Positions 1 to 5,215 of a DNA stretch of 5,215 bases are shown here, piece after piece. Under the pieces are notes generated by a model that searched no databases, had not been told where the DNA came from, and was given only the letters and a program-made list of their open reading frames with translations. Both the position numbers and the translations under genes were made by a program. This DNA is from Porphyrobacter sp. (GTDB taxonomy: Bacteria; Pseudomonadota; Alphaproteobacteria; Sphingomonadales; Sphingomonadaceae): contig JAKFWB010000376.1 of the NCBI GenBank assembly GCA_021732945.1, forward strand, positions 1-5,215, read 5' to 3'. Positions within the stretch are counted from its first letter, which is position 1, and each line of letters begins with the position of its first letter.

Positions 1-705
1 AAGGACGAGACCATCATCCAAAAATTTGTTGATATGGCGGTAAGTGACGATTCTGATGGCGCAATTGTCATGGATTTTTTTGCTGGAAGCAGCACGACAG
101 CTCATTCCGTCTTCCTTCAGAATGCCCTGGATGGGAAGAACCGTCGCTTTATTATGGTTCAAATCCCAGAGCCGACGAATGAGAATAGCGTTGCTCGCAA
201 AGCAGGCTGGAAAAACATAGCGGAAATTTCAAAAGAACGTATCCGTCGCGCTGGAAAGCAGGTCCTCGAAGGCGATTGCCACGGCGGATGGAACCGCGAC
301 GTCGGCTTCCGAGTGCTCAAGGTGGACACGTCGAACATGCAGGACGTGTACTACCGCCCGGATCAAGTCGATCAAAAGGACCTGCTTCAGGCAGTCGACA
401 ACATCAAGCCGGACCGCACTGCGGAGGATCTGCTGTTCCAGGTGCTGGTCGATTGGGGCGTGGACCTGACCCTGCCCATCCGGCGCGAGACGGTGCAGGG
501 CAAGAAGGTCTTCTTCGTGGATGAGAACGCCCTTGTCGCTTGCTTCGATGCGGGTGTGACCGAGGAGCTGGTGAAGGAGCTTGCCGGCCGCGAGCCGCTG
601 CGCGTCGTCTTCCGCGATAACGGCTTCGTGTCGGACGCCGTGAAGATCAATGTGGAGCAGGTTTTCCGCCAGCTTTCGCCGGCCACCGACGTCAGGTCGA
701 TCTGA
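1..705 (+). CDS. mod: Type III restriction-modification DNA methyltransferase (Mod), C-terminal part; 5' end outside window
   Basis: This subunit recognises the target site and transfers a methyl group from S-adenosylmethionine to adenine N6 (known for type III Mod), protecting host DNA and guiding Res. The frame is open from base 1, so the in-frame ATG at 34 is internal, not the start. Visible residues 24-35 form the SAM-binding motif I ([17 protein letters not shown] replaces the more usual FxGSG). The following stretch ([11 protein letters not shown], then [18 protein letters not shown]) is typical of type III Mod. The C-terminal domain carries [31 protein letters not shown] and [13 protein letters not shown], also family-typical, and the natural C terminus is present. 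In beta-class enzymes the DPPY motif and target-recognition domain precede motif I, so both are missing here only because of the window edge. GC rises sharply near position 240. Res follows after 11 nt. Family call is very sure; the recognition sequence cannot be read. Confidence 0.95.
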   Translation, partial: KDETIIQKFVDMAVSDDSDGAIVMDFFAGSSTTAHSVFLQNALDGKNRRFIMVQIPEPTNENSVARKAGWKNIAEISKERIRRAGKQVLEGDCHGGWNRDVGFRVLKVDTSNMQDVYYRPDQVDQKDLLQAVDNIKPDRTAEDLLFQVLVDWGVDLTLPIRRETVQGKKVFFVDENALVACFDAGVTEELVKELAGREPLRVVFRDNGFVSDAVKINVEQVFRQLSPATDVRSI

Positions 706-711
706 GGGGAG
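705..711 (+). promoter_or_regulatory. Shine-Dalgarno site for res
   Basis: AGGGGAG lies 5 nt upstream of the ATG at 717 and begins on the last base of the mod stop codon. This strong site fixes the res start; no other in-frame start lies between the mod stop and 717. The placement suggests that res is translated from the mod transcript. Confidence 0.75.
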
Positions 712-716
712 CGGGC

Positions 717-3700
717 ATGAAGCTGAAATTCAAGGTCCAGCCCTATCAGACCCATGCCGTGGATTCGGTGGTAGACTGCTTCGCCGGTCAGCCGCTGGCA
801 AACGGCATCACCTACCGGATCGACCCTGGCCGCAAGGCTCAAGTGAGCGCCTTCGAAGAAGGGTTCAAGAACGCCGACATTGCACTCAACGACCTTCAGG
901 TGCTGACTAACATCAGGGAAGTGCAGCGGCGGCAGAACCTGCCCATGTCCGATGCGTTGGTCCCCAGTGCCGGGTGCAGGTTCAACCTCGACGTCGAGAT
1001 GGAGACAGGCACCGGCAAGACCTACTGCTACATCAAGACGATCTTCGAGATGAACAAGCGCTACGGCTGGTCGAAGTTCATCGTCATGGTACCCAGCGTC
1101 GCGATTCGGGAGGGCGTCTATAAGTCGCTGCAGATCACCGGCGACCATTTCACCGAGAGCTACGGCAAAAAGGCGCGCTTTTTCATCTACAATTCCAAGC
1201 GGCTGCACGAGCTGGAGAGCTTTTCGTCAGACGCCGGCATCAACGTCATGGTGATCAACATCCAGGCGTTCAACGCCCGGGGTGCCGACAACCGGCGCAT
1301 CTATGACGAGCTGGACGATTTCCAGTCGCGCAAACCCATCGACGTAATCGCCAGCAACCGGCCGATCCTGATTCTCGACGAACCGCAGAAGATGGAAGGC
1401 GCCGCCACTATGGAGGCGCTGCCGAAATTCAAGCCGCTGATGATCCTGCGCTATTCGGCCACGCATCGGACGCAGCACAACCGCGTCCACCGGCTCGACG
1501 CCCTCGACGCCTATAACCAGAAGCTGGTGAAGAAGATCGCCGTGCGCGGCATCCAAACCCGCGGCCTGGCCGGCACGAACGCCTATCTGTACCTTGAGGG
1601 CATCGACATCTCGAAGAAGGCCCCGGTGGCGCGGATCGAGCTAGAGGTGAAGCTCAAGTCCGGCGAGATCAAGCGTCAGCTCAAGCGGCTGGAGTTCCGC
1701 GACGATCTTTTCGCCGAGTCCGGCGAGCTGGACCAGTATCGCGACGGCTTCACAATCTCGCAGATCGATGCCCGCAACGACACGGTCGAGTTCACCAACG
1801 GCGTGGTTCTCCGGGCCGGCGAGGCGACCGGTGACGTTTCCGAGCGTGACATCCGTCGCATCCAGATCCGCGAAACCATCAAGGCGCACCTCGACAAGGA
1901 GAAGCAGCTCTTTGCCCAGGGGATCAAGGTGCTGTCGCTCTTCTTCATCGACGAGGTGGTGAAGTACCGCGATTACAGCCGATCCGATGAGAAGGGCGAT
2001 TATGCCCGCGTCTTCGAGGAGGAATATGCACTGCTCAAGGACGAGTATCTGTCGGAGCTGGCGCTGGACAATGAGAAGTACCGCACCTTCCTCGAGCGAG
2101 ATCCTGTCGCCAAGGTGCATGAGGGCTATTTCTCGATCGACAAGCAGAAGAGGCTGGTCGATCCCGACATCAAGAAAACCGGCGAGGACAAAGGGCTATC
2201 GGACGATACCGATGCCTATGACCTCATCCTGAAGAACAAAGAGCGCCTGCTGTCGCAAGACGAGCCGGTGCGGTTCATCTTTTCCCACTCGGCGCTCCGG
2301 GAGGGATGGGACAATCCCAATGTCTTTGTCATGTGCATGCTCAAGCACAGCGACAACACCATTTCGCGCCGCCAGGAGGTTGGTCGCGGGCTTCGGCTGT
2401 CCGTCGACCAGCATGGTGACCGAATGGACCACCCCGCGGTCGTTCACGACATCAATGTGCTCACCGTCGTCGCCAGCGAGAGCTACAAGGATTTTGTCAG
2501 CGGCCTTCAGAAGGAAATCGCCGACACGCTGTCGTCCCGGCCCCGGAAAGCGACCGAGGCGTATTTCACCGGCAAGACCATCGCGACCGAGAGTGGCCCG
2601 GTCGAGATTACGCCAGCCATGGCGAAGCAGATTTATCGCTACCTGGTGAAAAACGACTACTCCGACGACGCGGATCAGATTTCCAAGACCTACCACGAGG
2701 CCAAGGAAGCCGGGACTTTGGCGGACTTGCCGGACGAGCTGAAGTCCCATGCGGAGCAGATCTTCCAACTCGTCGATAGCATATTCAGCGACGCCCAACT
2801 GCCGAAGGTGGAGGATGGCCGGAAGCCCAAGACCAATCCGTTGAACGACAATTTCGAGAAGAAAGAGTTCCAGGAGCTTTGGGCGCGTATCAACCAGAAG
2901 GCCGTATATCGCGTCGAGTTCGATTCCGACGAGCTTATCCGCAAATGTGTGAACGCCCTCAACAGCCAGCTACGGGTCACGCCGCTCCAGTACACCGTTC
3001 AGACTGGGCTCCAGGGCGATGGCCTTACGGATGATCAGCTGAAGGCTGGCGCCGGGTTCGAGCTCACCGGTTCAACGACCGAGCGCGGTGGGTCGGTCCA
3101 TTCACTCGTGAGATACGACCTTCTCGGCAACGTCGCGGAAAACACTGAACTCACGCGAAAGACGGTGGCCGAAATCTTCACCGCGATTGCCGCCAGCGTG
3201 TTCAGCCAGTTCCGGGAGAATCCAGAGCATTTCATTTCTGAGGCCTCGCGCATCATCGCCGAGCAGAAGGCCACGATGATCATCGAGCGGCTCGCCTATG
3301 ACGGCCTGTCCGATCGCTACGACGTCGACATCTTCACGGCCAATCAGGCCGGACAGGACTTCTCCAAGGCCAGCTCGAAGCTGAAGAACCACGTGTACGA
3401 TTATGTCGTCACGGACTCGGACATCGAGCGTCGGTTTGCCGATCAGCTCGATGCAAGCAGCGAAGTGGTGGTCTATGCGAAGCTCCCTCGCGGCTTCCTG
3501 ATTCCGACGCCGGTGGGCGATTACAACCCGGACTGGGCGATTTCCTTCAAGGAGGGCAGCGTCAAGCACATCTATTTTGTCGCCGAAACCAAGGGCACGA
3601 TGTCCTCGATGAAGCTCCGCGAGATCGAGAACACCAAGATCGAGTGTGCCCGGAAGTTCTTCGACGAGATCGGCCGGCGGGTCACGGAGGATCGCGTCAA

Positions 3701-3761
3701 ATACGACGTCGTCACCAGCTACGAGAAGCTAATGGATATTGTCGGGCGCGCGGCTGCGTGA
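717..3761 (+). CDS. res: Type III restriction enzyme, Res subunit (SF2 helicase/ATPase plus PD-(D/E)XK endonuclease)
   Basis: With Mod, Res hydrolyses ATP and cuts unmethylated DNA near the recognition site (known for the family). The 1014 residues fit a full-length Res of roughly 1000. Visible in order: an N-terminal QPYQTHAV Q-motif-like stretch (8-15); Walker A METGTGKT with K101; motif II DEPQ at 221-224, a variant of DEAD/DEAH; YSATHR (motif III) at 246-251; [15 protein letters not shown] (motif V region) at 522-536; QEVGRGLRL (motif VI) at 553-561 with R557 and R560. Near the C terminus, P938-D939 and E957-T-K959 form the nuclease signature PD...ExK, so both the motor and the nuclease look intact. 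A long helical region separates the helicase from the nuclease. The ATG at 717 is backed by a strong Shine-Dalgarno site. The frame has no break. Expression is probably from the mod promoter outside the window. The call is very sure. Confidence 0.97.
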   Translation: MKLKFKVQPYQTHAVDSVVDCFAGQPLANGITYRIDPGRKAQVSAFEEGFKNADIALNDLQVLTNIREVQRRQNLPMSDALVPSAGCRFNLDVEMETGTGKTYCYIKTIFEMNKRYGWSKFIVMVPSVAIREGVYKSLQITGDHFTESYGKKARFFIYNSKRLHELESFSSDAGINVMVINIQAFNARGADNRRIYDELDDFQSRKPIDVIASNRPILILDEPQKMEGAATMEALPKFKPLMILRYSATHRTQHNRVHRLDALDAYNQKLVKKIAVRGIQTRGLAGTNAYLYLEGIDISKKAPVARIELEVKLKSGEIKRQLKRLEFRDDLFAESGELDQYRDGFTISQIDARNDTVEFTNGVVLRAGEATGDVSERDIRRIQIRETIKAHLDKEKQLFAQGIKVLSLFFIDEVVKYRDYSRSDEKGDYARVFEEEYALLKDEYLSELALDNEKYRTFLERDPVAKVHEGYFSIDKQKRLVDPDIKKTGEDKGLSDDTDAYDLILKNKERLLSQDEPVRFIFSHSALREGWDNPNVFVMCMLKHSDNTISRRQEVGRGLRLSVDQHGDRMDHPAVVHDINVLTVVASESYKDFVSGLQKEIADTLSSRPRKATEAYFTGKTIATESGPVEITPAMAKQIYRYLVKNDYSDDADQISKTYHEAKEAGTLADLPDELKSHAEQIFQLVDSIFSDAQLPKVEDGRKPKTNPLNDNFEKKEFQELWARINQKAVYRVEFDSDELIRKCVNALNSQLRVTPLQYTVQTGLQGDGLTDDQLKAGAGFELTGSTTERGGSVHSLVRYDLLGNVAENTELTRKTVAEIFTAIAASVFSQFRENPEHFISEASRIIAEQKATMIIERLAYDGLSDRYDVDIFTANQAGQDFSKASSKLKNHVYDYVVTDSDIERRFADQLDASSEVVVYAKLPRGFLIPTPVGDYNPDWAISFKEGSVKHIYFVAETKGTMSSMKLREIENTKIECARKFFDEIGRRVTEDRVKYDVVTSYEKLMDIVGRAAA

Positions 3762-3777
3762 CGGTGGAACGGAGTTC

Positions 3778-3784
3778 TGGGGGA
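3778..3784 (+). promoter_or_regulatory. Likely Shine-Dalgarno site for the zinc-finger gene
   Basis: TGGGGGA lies 7 nt before the ATG at 3792, inside the 30-nt gap after res. The gap is too short and lacks a hairpin or T-run for a terminator, so readthrough from res is expected. Confidence 0.55.
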
Positions 3785-3791
3785 AACTGAG

Positions 3792-4940
3792 ATGCCCACA
3801 GTCGGGTGGATACGCGAGGACGCGCTCGAGGCCTTCTACGAAGGAACCGAACGCACGCCCGATCCCGGCCCACCTGCAAAGCCAACCTTTCGTTGTCCTT
3901 TCTGCAGCTCCGTCTTTTCTATTCAGAAGGAGCTTCACGATCACGTCTACAAGAACCACCGGGTAGAACGCCCTGTGATGCTTTTGGGCGGAAGGGAACC
4001 GTCAGGTCGTGCAGTCATCCGAGTTCCAGTGGGTCGGTCAGCCATCGCGTTTGTCAACGCGACCGCGGTCCGGATCAGCATTGACGGTAGCGATCCCCAG
4101 CGATGTCTGCCGGATGCGGTCCCTAAGAAGCTCGCTGATACGAGGCAGGGCGAGATGAATCTGGTTCTCCTCAACGATTCGCAGGTCAATGCCGAACCTG
4201 TTTCGACCTGCTATGCAATATCATTCAGGATAGCCGATGCCCAGGAACTCAAGCGCGTTGAAGAAGCGTTTGCCGAAATACTCGTCTCATCGTCGATTAC
4301 TCGAGACGCAATAAGTTGCTTCTTGGCGGATCAGCGAACCCAGGGGCCGGGCAAGGAGTATGCCACCGGACTCGGATATTATTGCCTCGGCGTTTTAATC
4401 AAAGAGCGACCGGCTTCTGAGCACCTGACGACTCCGTTGTCGCGCTACCGCGAGCTTTATGGATCGGCGCTGCAAGTGCTCGCTGACTTCGACCGCCCCC
4501 TTGCGCGCCTGATAACCGGAGTCATTCGATTTGCCATGAACGACTTCTCGGAGGCAGGCAGTTCAACAGGGTATTGGGAGCTTGATCTGGCGAAAGTGTT
4601 GCTGAGCGATCCAGGCCGGACAAGGATGCCGTCGTCGGACAAGAGGGCCAAACGTCGACCAATTTGTCCGATTGATCACGGAACAGCTCGCATACTGGAT
4701 TTGGCCGCGCGAATGGCCACACAGTCGCGGTGGAGTCCCATCCTCGACGATGAATGTCGGGAAATCGCGAATTCCGACGTCTTGGACGCGACCGATCACG
4801 AGAAAGCGCTCGCAATTTGGGCCGCCGCCGCCTGGAGAATGGGCTCAACGCAGAGCGCGATCGAGCCGCTGACGCAGATTGCCGCCGTGTACCCGTTCAA
4901 CAGTTGGGCCGAGCAATACTTGGAGCATGTTTCGAAGTGA
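3792..4940 (+). CDS. Uncharacterised protein with one classical C2H2 zinc finger and a C-terminal TPR-like end
   Basis: I do not recognise this 382-residue protein as a named family. Residues 35-56 form one C2H2 finger with exact classical spacing: C35-x2-C38-x12-H51-x4-H56, with the core hydrophobics F42 and L48 in their usual places. This differs from the bacterial Ros/MucR finger, which has a shorter loop. Residues about 62-147 alternate hydrophobic and polar residues and look beta-rich. The rest is mostly helical, ending in a TPR-like unit (about 338-370: A/W-rich helix, G351, A356-I357, L360, A364-A365, P368). A basic patch, KRAKRR, sits near residues 280-285. No signal peptide or membrane helix is apparent, so it is probably cytoplasmic. 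It starts 30 nt after res and its stop overlaps the next gene by 4 nt, so it is probably co-transcribed with both. A counted part of the gene (4201-4440) is about 53% GC, lower than res. The finger could bind DNA or a protein; a role in restriction or its control is inference only. Confidence 0.85.
   Translation: MPTVGWIREDALEAFYEGTERTPDPGPPAKPTFRCPFCSSVFSIQKELHDHVYKNHRVERPVMLLGGREPSGRAVIRVPVGRSAIAFVNATAVRISIDGSDPQRCLPDAVPKKLADTRQGEMNLVLLNDSQVNAEPVSTCYAISFRIADAQELKRVEEAFAEILVSSSITRDAISCFLADQRTQGPGKEYATGLGYYCLGVLIKERPASEHLTTPLSRYRELYGSALQVLADFDRPLARLITGVIRFAMNDFSEAGSSTGYWELDLAKVLLSDPGRTRMPSSDKRAKRRPICPIDHGTARILDLAARMATQSRWSPILDDECREIANSDVLDATDHEKALAIWAAAAWRMGSTQSAIEPLTQIAAVYPFNSWAEQYLEHVSK
3894..3959 (+). 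other. Single C2H2 zinc-finger motif within the third gene
   Basis: These bases encode residues 35-56 of the protein starting at 3792. The four presumed zinc ligands are C35, C38, H51 and H56, with F42 and L48 as core residues. Spacing is the eukaryote-like Cx2Cx12Hx4H. A lone finger seldom gives strong sequence-specific DNA binding without flanking basic elements, so protein or non-specific nucleic-acid contact is equally possible. Confidence 0.85.
4922..4925 (+). promoter_or_regulatory. Weak Shine-Dalgarno-like GGAG for the fourth gene
   Basis: GGAG lies 11 nt upstream of the GTG at 4937, inside the end of the zinc-finger gene. The spacing is longer than ideal, so the fourth gene may depend on ribosomes finishing the gene before it (translational coupling). 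Confidence 0.35.
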
Positions 4941-5215
4941 CCGAGGAAAAAACTAAGCAAACCGCCGCGCCAGCGGGTGTAGGACCTCGTGAGCCTGAGG
5001 ATGGAAAACACGATGGCGCCAGGGAGCCATCAGCCGAAATCGAAACTCGCCCGGCGATCTCGGGGTTCTTCGAAGAGCCGAAAGCCAGCGCGTCTGCCTT
5101 TTTCAAGGTTCTCCGTACTCATGGGGTGAAACGCTTTTCCCCAAGCGATCAGGCAGACGCTGTAGAGCTCATGGAAAAAATGGATCCTGAAGGTGAACGC
5201 CTCTGGACCCTCATG
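4937..5215 (+). CDS. Uncharacterised protein, N-terminal 93 residues; 3' end outside window
   Basis: The frame is open for 93 codons to the window edge. I place the start at GTG 4937, whose GTGA overlaps the stop of the zinc-finger gene by 4 nt, a common arrangement for coupled genes. The next in-frame starts are a GTG at codon 64 and an ATG at codon 79, which would discard an uninterrupted upstream frame. Residues 1 to about 45 are rich in E, K, P, A and G (EEKTKQTAAPAGVGPREPED) and probably disordered. From about 46 the chain looks folded: ISGFFEEPKASASAFFKVLR, then HGVKRFSPSDQADAVELMEKMDPEGERLWTLM, mostly amphipathic helix. I recognise no family and see no membrane segment or signal peptide in the visible part. 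Tight linkage suggests it works with the zinc-finger protein. The frame is well supported; its function is unknown. Confidence 0.72.
   Translation, partial: MTEEKTKQTAAPAGVGPREPEDGKHDGAREPSAEIETRPAISGFFEEPKASASAFFKVLRTHGVKRFSPSDQADAVELMEKMDPEGERLWTLM

Noticed and set aside
34..36. ATG as the start of the first gene
   Set aside because: The frame is open and family-like from base 1, and starting here would leave a methyltransferase without its catalytic and recognition domains. It is an internal methionine.
75..81. Run of seven T in mod as a possible phase-variation tract
   Set aside because: It encodes the conserved Phe-Phe of motif I (TTT TTT after GAT) and is short. Known type III phase-variation repeats are usually longer and often of tetra- or pentanucleotides nearer the 5' end.
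387..1208. Long reverse-strand open frame (273 codons) across the mod-res junction
   Set aside because: It lies opposite two well-supported genes and the protein looks like nothing known. Long antisense frames are expected opposite GC-rich genes.
2196..2798. Reverse-strand open frame (200 codons) inside res
   Set aside because: It is antisense to the conserved helicase motif V-VI region and has no recognisable domain.
3762..3791. Terminator or promoter between res and the zinc-finger gene
   Set aside because: Only 30 nt are available, with no stem-loop plus T-run and no convincing -35/-10 pair.
3894..3959. Ros/MucR-type prokaryotic zinc finger
   Set aside because: That family has about nine residues between the second Cys and first His and a surrounding beta-beta-beta-alpha-alpha domain. 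Here the loop is twelve and the flanks do not match.
3739..3966. Small + strand frame spanning the end of res and the start of the zinc-finger gene
   Set aside because: It overlaps both genes in another frame, its product is low-complexity and basic, and the C2H2 motif in the other frame shows which one is real.
5090..5160. Perfect 10-bp inverted repeat (GCGTCTGCCT at 5090-5099, AGGCAGACGC at 5151-5160)
   Set aside because: The arms are separated by 51 nt, lie within the fourth coding frame, and have no T-run after them. Chance in coding sequence is the simpler explanation.

Overview
The window looks like part of a defence locus from a moderately GC-rich bacterium. Base composition (about 61-63% GC in the parts of the second gene I counted) and protein style suggest a member of the Pseudomonadota, possibly an alphaproteobacterium. 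The taxon is inference. All genes lie on the + strand, packed so tightly that one operon is the simplest reading: 11 nt between genes 1 and 2, 30 nt between genes 2 and 3, and a 4-nt overlap between genes 3 and 4. I see no promoter or terminator inside the window.

Positions 1-705 hold the C-terminal part of a type III restriction-modification methyltransferase (Mod); its 5' part, with the DPPY catalytic motif and target-recognition domain, lies outside. Positions 717-3761 hold the complete type III restriction subunit (Res). It has an SF2 helicase core (Walker A METGTGKT, motif II DEPQ, SAT, QxxGRGLR) and a C-terminal PD...ExK nuclease. Together Mod and Res would recognise a short asymmetric site. 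Mod methylates adenine to mark self, and Mod-Res complexes cut unmethylated DNA in an ATP-dependent way.

Positions 3792-4940 encode a 382-residue protein I do not recognise. It has one textbook C2H2 zinc finger near its N terminus, a beta-rich middle and a C-terminal TPR-like helical end. Its final codons overlap (GTGA) a fourth reading frame, 4937 to the window end, whose visible 93 residues start with a disordered, charged stretch and match no family I know. These two genes are the unexplained part of the locus and are candidates for an accessory module of the type III system or for a separate downstream defence system.

Two composition changes stand out. GC jumps from about 45% to about 61% near position 240 inside mod, suggesting a mosaic gene, and it falls again to about 53% in a counted part of the zinc-finger gene, suggesting that the third gene has a different history from res.
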